A stretch of 64,000 bases of DNA from Roseburia sp. 831b (GCF_001940165.2 NZ_CP135162.1:1827501-1891500), one strand, 5' to 3'; counted from the stretch's first letter, positions 43,886 through 53,417 are shown. Notes: a model not told the origin generated them from the sequence alone. Made by a program: numbers and translations.

Positions 43886-45024
43886 TCTTTTCTTCACCTA
43901 CCTTCCATTTAAAATTCGTTTCATCAACTATATTATGTATAACTCCTCGCTGAAAATATCCTTGATTACGAATAATAGAACCAAAATCATCCGCATCCCA
44001 ACTCATTACTCCATTATATAGCTTCTTTGAAATTTTTATCTGTTCTTCCTCAGTTGCTCCCTCCGCATCTAAATCGCTATTCTCTTTGCTATATTTCATT
44101 TTTTCGGATAATTTATCTATATATAACTCTAGACTTCTTAAATACATAAGGTTGTCCTTAAAATATTTAGCAACGGTTAAATCTGCCTTCCAATAATCGG
44201 TAATTGCACTTGGTATCATTTTGTCATACTTAATCTCACGAATAGACTCAACAAATTTTTTCTGGTTAAACGTAATAATCTTGCTTTCTGGAATTACCGT
44301 TTTTGCATATTCATCTGGAAGAGGAGCAAATCCTTTTGCTCCATATGCAATTGACTGTACCTGTTGAATTTCATCAAATACAGGCTTAGTTACTTCCCAT
44401 TTATGAGGAGGTTCTTTCACTTTTATTAATATTTCACCAAGCAATGCACCAATATATCCGTCTCTATTTTCCGATGGAATATGACCTATATATTTAGAAA
44501 ATTCCTCAGATATACCATCTATTGAAGTTTTAGCATCCTCAATCGTAAATTTGCCTAATATGTCCAAAAGCCGACCTTCATCATAAAAAGCATTGAAAAT
44601 TCTGTTATACTGTTTTCTAAACGTTTTCTCATTTTCTTTTCGGACTGTTCCTATATCTTTTATACACCTTAATTTTACCTTACTGTCCTTATTGTTCCAA
44701 CCATAGAATGGGGAGTCGTCTTGAATTGTAGCTGTGTGGTATTGAGAATATAATTTGAAAATTTTTTTACACGTTCATAGTCTTCATACCAATTTGCAAG
44801 TGTTTTCCATAAATCTATATCTCTGTCTGAAATAGTTTTATTGCCAAAGTGATGTTTTACCTCTCGTTGAAAGCGACCACCACCATCATTTATAACACAT
44901 CACCATTTGTCTCAATTTGTAACATATCGCCCTCATTCAACTCAAAACAATCTTTTAATGCTACCAAATATTGATAAATATCACCAGACTTATTCAATGT
45001 TGCATCATTAATTGCTTTTGTCAT
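43872..45024 (-). pseudogene. ABC-3C effector protein, nuclease-like N-terminus, two frameshifts
   Basis: It starts at 45024 (ATG after GGAGGGAGGTGC). The N-terminal part reads SGDIYQYLVALKDCFELNEG and LQIETNGDV. After a one-base loss near 44893 comes NDGGGRFQREVKHHFGNKT. Together these give a D...ExK arrangement of PD-(D/E)XK nucleases (DUF4297-like). A second shift near 44735 joins FSNYIL to QYHTATIQDDSPFYGW. The C-terminal 231 residues (MDILGKFTIEDAK onward) are intact and are the ABC-3C C-terminal domain. The repaired protein would be about 385 residues. Sequencing error cannot be excluded. Confidence 0.78.
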
Positions 45025-45117
45025 GGTCAGCACCTCCCTCCAAATTTAAACATTTTCCTACATTTCTTTCATATATTGTATCACAAAATTTTTTATTTTG
45101 GAAAATACTTCCCTTTC

Positions 45118-45179
45118 AAATGGTTAGAATAAAAACCTCCAAATCCATCATAGACTTGGAGGTTTTCTTCTAACCATTT
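45118..45179 (-). terminator. Long perfect hairpin terminator
   Basis: Inner arms AAACCTCCAA / TTGGAGGTTT and outer arms AAATGGTTAGAA / TTCTAACCATTT form an almost uninterrupted 23-bp stem followed on the minus strand by T-rich DNA. It separates the PD-(D/E)XK gene from the ABC-3C operon. Confidence 0.85.
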
Positions 45180-45217
45180 TATTATGCAAACAACTTTTCT
45201 CTGTTAACCTAAAAGAA

Positions 45218-46174
45218 CTATGCAAGTGCAGGTTCTTTCCCTGCAATAATCGCTTTCACTTCTTCTACGTTTTTATCTGTAGCCATAGCAATCTGCTCTA
45301 CAGTAAAACCATTGTTATGCATATTAAGAATAATTTTTTCTTCTTTTCTTGCTTCTCCAATCGCAATACCATCTTCTTTTATTCCCTGACTCAAGTTACA
45401 CATAACACTCACATCCTTCCTGAAGTTCTCCTCAATAGGAATATCGTATTCATTTCCAATTATATTTAGTTTTTCATCTATTGTAAGTTCCTTGGATAAC
45501 AATGCTCCCAGCAGACGGTGCAGTTCATATGTCTCATCATGTTCCGGCAGATTCTTTGCCAGTCCAAGCATTATAATATTCAACAAATCAAGATTTCCTT
45601 TCCATTCATAAGAACCGATCAAATCTTCTTTTGTGAGATGCACATGGCTCATGCTGTTCTCGTCCATGTTCATACATACCCAAATTGAATATACACGCTT
45701 AATGTCATCGTAGCTGGAGTTCTCAAAATCACGTTCTTTTTGTGATGAGATTAGTCTGCTCACATAAAAGATTGCCCGGTTTAAGATTTCGTATCCCTTC
45801 GGCTCATCTTTTTGAGTTTCCACATTTATGATAATCTGTGACAATCCGTCTTTCATACGCACATAAAAAACGATATCAAATCTTACCACACCTTCATTGA
45901 TTTCTTCATTTTCTGTGTTGAAACCGACCAGTCTCTCACCATTTTTTTCACTGACTGCATTTGTAAGTCCAGGCTCCACCGGTACCGTACTGATATGTGG
46001 TGTTCCCTCGATGCAGTCGACCACATCTTTGGGATTCATGCCCTTAAACTCATCAACTGTTTTTACCAGTATATGTGCCAGTATGCTTTTCTGTCCTAAC
46101 AGACGCTTTGCACTCGTGTCATACTGTGCATCCTTATCTGTTGCTTTCACTGCATTTTTCAATTCTGTATTCAC
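45218..46174 (-). CDS. PD-(D/E)XK nuclease family transposase-like (Rpn-like) protein
   Basis: The 318-residue protein is of the family widespread in Lachnospiraceae. It has a nuclease core with Asp in VVRFDIVFYVRM and the Glu-x-Gln variant in IIINVETQKDEPKGYEI, then YYVSRLISSQ-like text and a C-terminal helical tail with a small repeat (EEVKAIIAGKE). It starts with GTG at 46174 after GGGGGAAGG. Its role in recombination or DNA breakage is inferred from Rpn relatives. Confidence 0.85.
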   Translation of the reverse strand: MNTELKNAVKATDKDAQYDTSAKRLLGQKSILAHILVKTVDEFKGMNPKDVVDCIEGTPHISTVPVEPGLTNAVSEKNGERLVGFNTENEEINEGVVRFDIVFYVRMKDGLSQIIINVETQKDEPKGYEILNRAIFYVSRLISSQKERDFENSSYDDIKRVYSIWVCMNMDENSMSHVHLTKEDLIGSYEWKGNLDLLNIIMLGLAKNLPEHDETYELHRLLGALLSKELTIDEKLNIIGNEYDIPIEENFRKDVSVMCNLSQGIKEDGIAIGEARKEEKIILNMHNNGFTVEQIAMATDKNVEEVKAIIAGKEPALA

Positions 46175-46265
46175 TGGCCTTCCCCCTTTTTGTAACAGAT
46201 ATAGTCATCCTCAAAAAGACATCTGACCACACCTATATTATAACTTACCCCATTCTTTTATACAA

Positions 46266-47951
46266 TCAATTATCAAGCTTTCTCGATAAAAGACATACCG
46301 TCTCAACGGTACTTTCGTTGTCCCAATCAAGTTCATATAGTTCCTGATCATTGAAAAATACAGGAAAGCGGAACTTGAGACTTCTTAAAATCCTGCCATC
46401 CTCTTGTTCTGCCTCATAGATATTAACTTCCTCAAGGAAGCTCTTCATAAATGTCTTTTTCTCCCTATCCGTAAATCTGTCGTACAGCTTATCAAAAAAT
46501 AATAAGAACTGATACACATTATCACCGGATATTTTATCCTGCCTAATATTATATAGTCTGGTCTCCACTTCTTCAATCAGAGTTTCGATTTCTTCTATTT
46601 CATCATAAAACTTGTCCAGTCTGACTTGCATATCTTCATACTTCTTATCGTAATGCTTGTCCGATACGGATAAATTATCCATCTGACTTGCCAATTTGTT
46701 CTTAGCTCCGGTTACCTGCTTTAATCGCTCCTGCAAACCTGTATGCTCTCTGTCCAGCTCCTGCGTATCAATGCTTTGTCCGATGTGCTTCTGAATCTCT
46801 GTTTTAAACTTGGGATTGTTTACCAGCTTACGAATCACTTCTTCTACAGCTGCGTTGATTTTATCTTCGCTCCACTGCTTACGGTAAGTACATTTATGAC
46901 CATTCACATAAGTTCTGTGTTTGCAGGCATAATAAAAATAATCCCTGTAATAACCACCATCTGGATGCTTCTTTCGATTCACATTTCCATACATACCGCT
47001 ACCGCATATCGGACATTTAATAATACCGGATAAAATATGCTCGTGATCCAGACTGTGCGTTTTCACATTTCCCACACCGGTTTCCTGTCTCTTTTTATGT
47101 GCCTGATTCCACAACTCTTCTGACACTATGGCCTCATGAATACCATCATTTAACATATAATTGTTCTGCTTTACCACATGATACTCATTCCTTGTTCCGG
47201 GAATCTTCTCATTCTTTCTTCTGCCAAAAGCAAGTTTGCCGCAGTACACAGGGTTATCCAGTACACCTTTAACAAAGGATGTGGAAAAGCCTTCAATGGT
47301 ATTGTTCTGGCGAAGCTTTTTCTTGTATCCGCTGTTGTTAAGGAATGTGGCAATAGCGGCAATACCCATGGTTGTGTTGGCATACTTATCGTAAATAATT
47401 CGTATTACCTCAGCTTCATCCTCTGCAATATGCAACTCACCATTAATAAGCTGATATCCATAAGGAGCAAATCCACCATTCCACTTACCTTCTCGTGCCT
47501 TCTGTCTGCGACCTTCCATGGTCTGCACCAATATATTTTCACGCTCTATTTCAGCCACTGCGGATAACACGGAAATCATCAGCTTACCCGCGTCTTTAGA
47601 ACTGTCGATACCATCTTCCACACAGATAAGATTAACACCAAAATCCTGCATTCGCTGAAGAGATGATAAAACATCCGCTGCATTTCGTCCAAATCGGGAT
47701 AGCTTGAATACGAGTACGAAATCAATGTTGTCTTTACCTGTTTCAATATCCTGAAGCATCTGTTGAAATTGTGGGCGACCCTCCACGCTTTTACCGGATT
47801 TACCTTCGTCAGAGTATTCCCCAGCGATAATCATATCTTGGTAATCAGCGTATTTTTGCAATTTGTCTTTTTGCGCATCTAAACTGTAGCCATCTACCTG
47901 CATGGAAGTGGATACACGGGTGTAGATGTAGCATTTTAGTTGTTTTTTCAT
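46266..47951 (-). CDS. Large serine recombinase
   Basis: The 561-residue protein has a resolvase catalytic domain with the nucleophile Ser in IYTRVSTSMQ and the Arg cluster in VFKLSRFGRNAADV. A recombinase domain, a zinc ribbon (CPICGSGMYG, then a later C-x-C pair) and a long coiled coil (about 400-480) follow. The start at 47951 has AAGGAGG. It begins 10 bases after the TOTE-type helicase gene, so the two form one unit. Confidence 0.94.
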   Translation of the reverse strand: MKKQLKCYIYTRVSTSMQVDGYSLDAQKDKLQKYADYQDMIIAGEYSDEGKSGKSVEGRPQFQQMLQDIETGKDNIDFVLVFKLSRFGRNAADVLSSLQRMQDFGVNLICVEDGIDSSKDAGKLMISVLSAVAEIERENILVQTMEGRRQKAREGKWNGGFAPYGYQLINGELHIAEDEAEVIRIIYDKYANTTMGIAAIATFLNNSGYKKKLRQNNTIEGFSTSFVKGVLDNPVYCGKLAFGRRKNEKIPGTRNEYHVVKQNNYMLNDGIHEAIVSEELWNQAHKKRQETGVGNVKTHSLDHEHILSGIIKCPICGSGMYGNVNRKKHPDGGYYRDYFYYACKHRTYVNGHKCTYRKQWSEDKINAAVEEVIRKLVNNPKFKTEIQKHIGQSIDTQELDREHTGLQERLKQVTGAKNKLASQMDNLSVSDKHYDKKYEDMQVRLDKFYDEIEEIETLIEEVETRLYNIRQDKISGDNVYQFLLFFDKLYDRFTDREKKTFMKSFLEEVNIYEAEQEDGRILRSLKFRFPVFFNDQELYELDWDNESTVETVCLLSRKLDN

Positions 47952-47961
47952 GAGTACCTCC

Positions 47962-50922
47962 TTATGAATCCGATGTAACTCCAAGTGCAATTTCCAAAAG
48001 TTCTGCAGCCACTTGATGATTTTTGATACGCATTAAATTATCCCAGACATCCACCTTACCAAGCAGATTCATGCCACCATGCCATACCAGTTCTTCATCA
48101 ATAACGGCGAATCGCTCCTCTACTTCCGCTTTTGTTACTACATTAATTCCTACCTGCTGCATCTCTCTAATTAATTCATAACATACATCCGCACTGCCAT
48201 ATACAACTCCCTCCGGATCTGTAGTAATGACTGTTACATTTACACCTTTTTCCTGACGATCTTTAACCAGTGATAACAGTCTGTCAATCTTATTCTGTCG
48301 TATGTCCGGACTGGAAATTACAATTGATTTCTCTGCTTCCACAATATCCTGCTCGAATTTTTCCGTGTAATTACCGGAATCATATATCGCATTAATTATC
48401 TGCTTAGTCTGTTCATCTCCCGTCCATATAGAAAATCCGGTTCTCTTGTATGTCTTCAATCTTTTACCATACATTTTATTAAAGAATCTCATATGAGCAT
48501 CAATATAATCATATACATAAACAGCTTCTTTACCTTCATAGTCACGATTTAATCTTCCTACATACTGTTCCAGACGCCCCTCAAAAGATACCGGTGATGC
48601 AAGCATCAACACATCAAGTCTCGGAAAATCAAAGCCTTCTCCTATTTTCTGACCGGTTGCAACCAAAATGAGAGATTCATTTTTAGGAACCTGCTTCAAT
48701 CTAACTCGTATATCCGCATTTTCTTTATCCGTATTATCTCCATACAGAAGGAATACATGAGCAGCTTCTTCTTTCAGAGTGTCATATAAAAGCTTTGCAT
48801 GTTCCTTAAATCTCGTCAAAATGACCGGAGTCTGCTTCATCGCAATACATGCTATCACATCATTTACAATCATCTCATTACGCACTTTACTGGCACTAAT
48901 CAGACTGTATGCTTTATTGATATCATCCTTGCTGTCAGCAGTATCCACAACTCTTGTATACCTCGGAACAAAATAATGTCCTATTCCCTGCTCCTGTGCT
49001 CTTTCCAAGGCTGTAAATCTGTGCCGGAGTGGTCCAAGCAGCATATAAATAATCTTATCCAAGCTGTCTCCGCGTTTTGGTGTGGCAGAAACTCCATAAA
49101 CATATTTCGCATTAATTTTCTGCAATAACTCCATGGATGTATTAGATGCCGCATGGTGACATTCGTCCATAATTACCATTCCGTATGAATTAATTAAATC
49201 ATTGAATTTACCTTTACTATACATGGAACCCACCATTGCAACATCTATAATACCTGTTAATGTATTTTTACTGCCATGCAGAATCCCAATAACACTATCC
49301 CTCTTTTTCTTCCTGCCCGTTTTCGTCTCATATTCCGGTGGCTCTTCTTTGATATCCAAGAATTTATTCAGCTCATCCACCCACTGGTTAAGCAAATCCT
49401 TACTTTGTAACAAAATAAGCGTGTTTACCTTACGTTCCGCAATCAGGTAACTGCACACAACCGTTTTACCAAATGCCGTTGCCGCACTTAATACACCATC
49501 TGAATAAGTTAATAACTTCTCTGCCGCCAACTCCTGCTGTGTTCGTAAACCACCTTTAAAAGAAACTCTGATTGGTCGCCCTTTCTCCCTTTGATCAGAT
49601 ATATCAACAGCAATTCCGGACTTTTTGCATTCTTCAATAATTTGTTCCTTCAGTCCTCTTGGAATCTGTATGTATCCATCTACATCCTTTCCCAAATATA
49701 CAGCGCTAAAATTATAGTAATTAGAATATCCCAATCTCTTATTTTTATAAAATTCCGGATTATCAAAAGCAGCCAGACTACGGATTTGGTTTTGTATTCT
49801 CGGCATAAGATTTAGCGTGTCAATATAAACACCATTACTAAGCACCATATGTAGTTTGCCAACAACATCCGCCTTAACAAACTCACACTTCTTTTTCCAT
49901 GGCTTTGGCCTATTATTCATATCAGTACCAGCTAGCATCCCTCGACTTTCTGCCAGTTCTGCCTGCCATTTTGCCATATATTTTTCAATATCCTCTATAC
50001 CAAGTTTTTCTGTTTTATTTAATAAAATATCCCACTGATTTGGATATGCATTCCAGTTTTCATCCACAAAAGCACTGTTACCATCTTTAAGTGCCTGCCC
50101 CTGCAAAGGCAATGCAATCAGATTACCAATACTGCTTGCCACATCCTGAGACGGATACATTCTGTCATAATAATGAAAGGATTTTAAGTTAATTGATGCA
50201 GAACCTTTATCTAATAACAGAAATCCAAAATTTCTGGCTACAGAAGCCGGTATTGCTTTCTTAAAGAAAATCCATACATGAGCACCTTTACCGGAGCGAG
50301 AACGCTCTATCAACGGCTTAATACCATTTATCTCACACATTTTTCTAAGGGCATCTACTTCCTTATGCCACTCAGTATCTGTATTGGCAAAATCTGTCGC
50401 CTCTGCACCTTTTTCATGGTTATCAAAATCAAACACAATAAATCTGCATGTCCCATTTGGCAAAAGTGGATATACACCTATTACATCTGAGCCATCTTCT
50501 TTATAGCCCAATAAATGAGCAATTATTTTCTTAACATCCAGTTTTGTCCATTTTGTATTTTCACACTCATCACAAAACATCTTTTCGCCTCGTTGTTTCG
50601 GACAAAGCCTATAACTCCAACGATTCTCACATTGCGGAAAATAGCCACCGTTCTTACCTCGCTTGGCAAAAACATCCTCGCGTCCCCAAAACATAGAAAA
50701 GAAATGTGTTGCCATATCCTCTGTTATAAATGGTGGATTGACGATACGCTCTCCCTGGTCAGGGTCGTACTCTTCCACATTATCTATAGTCTCTTCAAAT
50801 GGATTGACTTCATTATATGGAATGTTTTCTTTTTTCAATTTTTCTTTTAGCATTCTGTTCTCATATTCTAGAAGTCTAACAAGTTTCCTCAAAGACTCTG
50901 CATCATATGCTTCTATATTCAT
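47962..50922 (-). CDS. TOTE conflict system protein: AEP primase, SF2 helicase and PLD-like domain
   Basis: The protein has 986 residues. An N-terminal coiled coil and a zinc-binding stretch (CENRWSYRLCP, then CDEC) lead to an archaeo-eukaryotic primase domain with the catalytic DxD (FIVFDFDNHE) and the SxH motif (RSGKGAHVWIFF). A superfamily II helicase follows: ATAFGKTVV for motif I, MDECHHAA for motif II, VSATPKRGD for motif III and QYVGRLNR for motif VI. The C-terminal domain is phospholipase-D-like (VWHGGMNLLGK). This is the architecture named TOTE conflict system primase, thought to act against invading DNA. It is followed by a serine recombinase. Confidence 0.9.
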   Translation of the reverse strand: MNIEAYDAESLRKLVRLLEYENRMLKEKLKKENIPYNEVNPFEETIDNVEEYDPDQGERIVNPPFITEDMATHFFSMFWGREDVFAKRGKNGGYFPQCENRWSYRLCPKQRGEKMFCDECENTKWTKLDVKKIIAHLLGYKEDGSDVIGVYPLLPNGTCRFIVFDFDNHEKGAEATDFANTDTEWHKEVDALRKMCEINGIKPLIERSRSGKGAHVWIFFKKAIPASVARNFGFLLLDKGSASINLKSFHYYDRMYPSQDVASSIGNLIALPLQGQALKDGNSAFVDENWNAYPNQWDILLNKTEKLGIEDIEKYMAKWQAELAESRGMLAGTDMNNRPKPWKKKCEFVKADVVGKLHMVLSNGVYIDTLNLMPRIQNQIRSLAAFDNPEFYKNKRLGYSNYYNFSAVYLGKDVDGYIQIPRGLKEQIIEECKKSGIAVDISDQREKGRPIRVSFKGGLRTQQELAAEKLLTYSDGVLSAATAFGKTVVCSYLIAERKVNTLILLQSKDLLNQWVDELNKFLDIKEEPPEYETKTGRKKKRDSVIGILHGSKNTLTGIIDVAMVGSMYSKGKFNDLINSYGMVIMDECHHAASNTSMELLQKINAKYVYGVSATPKRGDSLDKIIYMLLGPLRHRFTALERAQEQGIGHYFVPRYTRVVDTADSKDDINKAYSLISASKVRNEMIVNDVIACIAMKQTPVILTRFKEHAKLLYDTLKEEAAHVFLLYGDNTDKENADIRVRLKQVPKNESLILVATGQKIGEGFDFPRLDVLMLASPVSFEGRLEQYVGRLNRDYEGKEAVYVYDYIDAHMRFFNKMYGKRLKTYKRTGFSIWTGDEQTKQIINAIYDSGNYTEKFEQDIVEAEKSIVISSPDIRQNKIDRLLSLVKDRQEKGVNVTVITTDPEGVVYGSADVCYELIREMQQVGINVVTKAEVEERFAVIDEELVWHGGMNLLGKVDVWDNLMRIKNHQVAAELLEIALGVTSDS

Positions 50923-50961
50923 AAATATCACCCACAATTCATATATGTGTATGCGCACCTT

Positions 50962-51276
50962 TTACCTATGCAAAAGAAAATCAACACTTTCTCTTAATTC
51001 ATCACTAAAAACCTCCAAATCAGCAGCCGTTATCACACCGCTATTAATCAGTGCCACAATATCGAAAATCATATTTCCTTTGCTTAATTCAAGCATTACT
51101 CCAGGATGTTTCTTATCCTTCTTTATTCGCTCTTCCAGTTCCCAGAACTTATCTGAAGCATTTCCAGTTCCATTCAACATATCAATATATTCTTTCACTA
51201 AGCGTTCCATATAATTTTCCTGCCATTCAGCAATGCGTGCTCTGAATAATTTCCAATCGCTTTTTGAAATTTCCAT
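50962..51276 (-). CDS. Small conserved helical protein upstream of the TOTE gene
   Basis: The 104-residue, highly charged and helical protein starts MEISKSDWKLFRARIAEWQE and ends FSDELRESVDFLL. Similar small proteins occur in Firmicutes, sometimes misnamed multidrug transporter; no membrane helix is present. It lies 39 bases before the TOTE-type gene in the same direction and may be part of that unit. Function unknown. Confidence 0.7.
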   Translation of the reverse strand: MEISKSDWKLFRARIAEWQENYMERLVKEYIDMLNGTGNASDKFWELEERIKKDKKHPGVMLELSKGNMIFDIVALINSGVITAADLEVFSDELRESVDFLLHR

Positions 51277-51449
51277 GTAAACCACCTCCAATCAATGCTA
51301 CTGTTTTCACAAGCTTTCCTATTGTCCCAACAAAATTATATCGCTGTTCCAACTGTAATTCAACCAAAAAATAGACAGCCATCACTCTAACTGTCTACCC
51401 GCTAATGAGATATTTGGATTTGGGCATTACCCTTGCCTCTCTACGGCCA

Positions 51450-51917
51450 TTATTTCTCTGTTAAATTCTCAATTATTTTCATAACATCCGGCTGAGTAGG
51501 TGTAAATTTAACACCTCTCTTTAACATACCCATCACTTTTCTTGCCTTTTGTTCAATTTCCTTTACAGTGTGCTCACTGGTTAACATCAAATGATTTCCT
51601 GCAATAGTATATTTCCGTTCAATATATTCATCTGTAATCGGAAACATATCCTGAATCAAAAAAGCACTTTCTCTATCATCATCCAACTTCACAATATGTA
51701 TAATATCACAAGGTTTCCCTGCTTTTTTCTTATTTTCAACAATTTTTTTGTACTTATCTATTCTGCTTGATAACGGAATCATCCAATACAAGCCGGAAAC
51801 TGAATCCTCAAAGCAATAATAATGAGGTCTATTACCCTCTTTATTCCCTTTGAGATATGGCTCATCCATGTCCTCAAAAAATGAATCTTTTATAATATAA
51901 AATCCTGTTTTCTTCAT
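51450..51917 (-). CDS. cptN: Type III toxin, CptN family endoribonuclease
   Basis: The 155-residue protein starts at 51917 (MKKTGFYIIKDS) after AGGGTGG. It matches the ToxN/AbiQ-like CptN fold: FYIIKDSFF at the start, the central YYCFEDSVSGLYWMIPLSS with the conserved strand and Ser cluster, KYKKIVENKKKAGKPC, and a C-terminal helix MLKRGVKFTPTQPD. Such toxins cut RNA and are held in check by a repetitive antitoxin RNA encoded just upstream. Here the repeats and terminator precede the gene exactly as expected. Confidence 0.88.
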   Translation of the reverse strand: MKKTGFYIIKDSFFEDMDEPYLKGNKEGNRPHYYCFEDSVSGLYWMIPLSSRIDKYKKIVENKKKAGKPCDIIHIVKLDDDRESAFLIQDMFPITDEYIERKYTIAGNHLMLTSEHTVKEIEQKARKVMGMLKRGVKFTPTQPDVMKIIENLTEK

Positions 51918-51934
51918 GTATATCCACCCTTTGT

Positions 51935-51965
51935 AAAAAAATCCTCCACCATTGCTGGTGGAGGA
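51935..51965 (-). terminator. Terminator between antitoxin RNA and toxin
   Basis: CCTCCACC (51943-51950) pairs with GGTGGAGG (51957-51964), followed on the minus strand by seven T. Partial read-through at this point sets the RNA to toxin ratio in type III systems. Confidence 0.9.
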
Positions 51966-51970
51966 CAATA

Positions 51971-52067
51971 CCTTCAACCCAACCATTTATATACCGCATA
52001 TTGGTCAGCGGTAAACTTTCAACCCGACCATTTATATACCACCTATCGGTCAGTGGTAAACTTTCTC
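51971..52067 (-). ncRNA. cptI: CptI-type antitoxin RNA, two 45-nt repeats plus a partial third
   Basis: Two units of 45 bases (52060-52016 and 52015-51971 on the minus strand) and the beginning of another (CTTTC at 52061). Within each, two helices interleave as an H-type pseudoknot. P1 is ACCAC/GUGGU in one unit and ACCGC/GCGGU in the other; P2 is CCGA/UCGG in one and CCAA/UUGG in the other. Both helices keep pairing through compensatory changes, which is direct evidence for the fold. Confidence 0.88.
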
Positions 52068-52074
52068 TATAAAA

Positions 52075-52103
52075 AGCTTAGCAAATCTTCCTTCAATAGT
52101 CAA
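52075..52103 (-). promoter_or_regulatory. Promoter of the cptIN operon
   Basis: TTGACT (52103-52098), a 17-base spacer and TAAGCT (52080-52075) on the minus strand, placing the start at the first antitoxin repeat. Confidence 0.75.
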
Positions 52104-52281
52104 TAGGTTCTACACATCTTTCACCAACTTATCAAAGAAATATATTTGCTATTATAATATGCCCAACTTTCCAAAAATTCAATCGTTTTTATTTTTTTCT
52201 TTTTGCTTTTTCTTATTGAACGCTCATCCATATGTATACATCCTACTTAATCAATTGAATCTCGCAGGATGCCGGTAATCC

Positions 52282-52509
52282 TTATGCTGCTTTCTGAAAA
52301 CTCTTCTGAAAATTCTTCACATAAGCTACATACCGCAGTCTTTTTCCGTCTGCATCATAACACCAAGTCTCTGGAGCATAGTGAAGCTCTTCAAGTATAT
52401 CTTGCATAACTAATAGCCCATATTTCTCCATCATCTCAGCCAGAAATGTGCAGCAGCGTTCAAATTCCTTGTTCAAACTGCTCCTCCTTCCATAGATGTG
52501 CTTCTGCAT
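52282..52509 (-). CDS. Hypothetical small protein
   Basis: The 75-residue, mostly helical protein (FLAEMMEKYGLLVMQDIL, then YVAYVKNFQKSFQKAA) lies upstream of the toxin-antitoxin locus. The ribosome site is weak (AAGAAACG before ATG). No family is recognised; it could be a gene remnant. Confidence 0.45.
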   Translation of the reverse strand: MQKHIYGRRSSLNKEFERCCTFLAEMMEKYGLLVMQDILEELHYAPETWCYDADGKRLRYVAYVKNFQKSFQKAA

Positions 52510-52769
52510 CGTTTCTTACATATAAAATTATAATTACTTCATATACCAATGATACAACCACAACTCAGAAAAAGCAATAATTCAAGCTCTTATAAAAATT
52601 TATTTTCTTATCATCAAGTTCGTCATTTGCCACAATAATTTTCCCATGTCCATGGCAAGATACGCATTAGAGACATCTCTGCCCCTAATGCATCTTGTTA
52701 GGGGAGAAAATCCCCTAAAACCCCTGAAAATTACCATTGCTATAATTTTTTCATATCCATTTTGCCTCT

Positions 52770-53032
52770 GGCTATTAAAAAGTAATAGCCATTTCACGGC
52801 TGGATATGAAAAAGTCATAGCCACACTTTTGTGATATTTTCTATGGCTATGAAAATTTAATAGCCTTTTTTGCCTTGGCTATTGAAAAGTGATAGCCACT
52901 TGGCAACTGGATATAAAAAAGTCATAGCCAGTATTTCTGATGTTTTTATGGATATATGTAATGATAGCCTTTTGAATAATGGCTAGCCATATTTAATATC
53001 CACTTCGCAATTGGATATTAAAAAGTAATACC
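52770..53032. repeat. Array of about seven short hairpins, GGMTAT-N9-ATAGCC
   Basis: Near-identical 20-21 bp units start at 52770, 52802, 52845, 52877, 52909 and 52950, with a decayed one at 53013. Each is GGCTAT or GGATAT, about nine A-rich bases, then ATAGCC, able to form a small stem. Spacing is 32 bases (three DNA turns) or about 42. No convincing ORF covers it. Upstream (52620-52740) are further palindromes (GCATTAG/CTAATGC, AGGGGA/TCCCCT). Confidence 0.7.
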
Positions 53033-53390
53033 ACACGCTATTTTTTCCAATAAGTATTCCCTTGCAACATATATCATTTAAATGTCAACATGATTACAAA
53101 CATACATACGAATTTGAATTCATAATTTACATTATGAGAAGTTCCTGGATGGAACTATAAAATGTATTAAGGATGAGATACCTTTAAAATGTCGTAAGTG
53201 TGGTAATGAACATGAATTCAAGATATTGCCTGTCAAGGATGGCGGTAGGATGGCGATAACCTAAAACATTTGGGGCTAAACCCATAAGAAAAATGATTGA
53301 CCCGAATAAACGTTTCTCCCACTGGATGTCCATATTAGTTCGTTGGGACAATAAAAATGATACAATCTTAACGATGAACCCTTTAGACAG
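53033..53390. other. Intergenic DNA with a possible zinc-ribbon gene remnant
   Basis: On the plus strand about 53146-53263 reads IKDEIPLKCRKCGNEHEFK and ends MAIT followed by a stop. It resembles a CxxC zinc ribbon but has no start codon or ribosome site. I see nothing else supportable here. Confidence 0.35.
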
Positions 53391-53417
53391 CAAAAAGGGT
53401 GTTCAAATGAACACCCC
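53391..53417 (-). terminator. Terminator after gltA
   Basis: GGGTGTTCA / TGAACACCC (53397-53405, 53408-53416), followed on the minus strand by five T. Confidence 0.85.

Noticed and set aside
45218..46174. Active transposon unit around the PD-(D/E)XK family gene
   Set aside because: No terminal inverted repeats or target duplication found; members of this family are usually lone genes.
52600..52824. 74-residue minus-strand ORF over the hairpin region
   Set aside because: It overlaps the repeat array, has no ribosome site, and its text is largely the translation of repeats, although its last 25 residues look protein-like.
52770..53032. CRISPR array
   Set aside because: Units are 20-21 bp hairpins with short, similar spacers and no cas genes; spacing is irregular and spacers are not unique.
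53146..53263. Zinc-ribbon protein gene on the plus strand
   Set aside because: No start codon or ribosome site and too short; at best a remnant.
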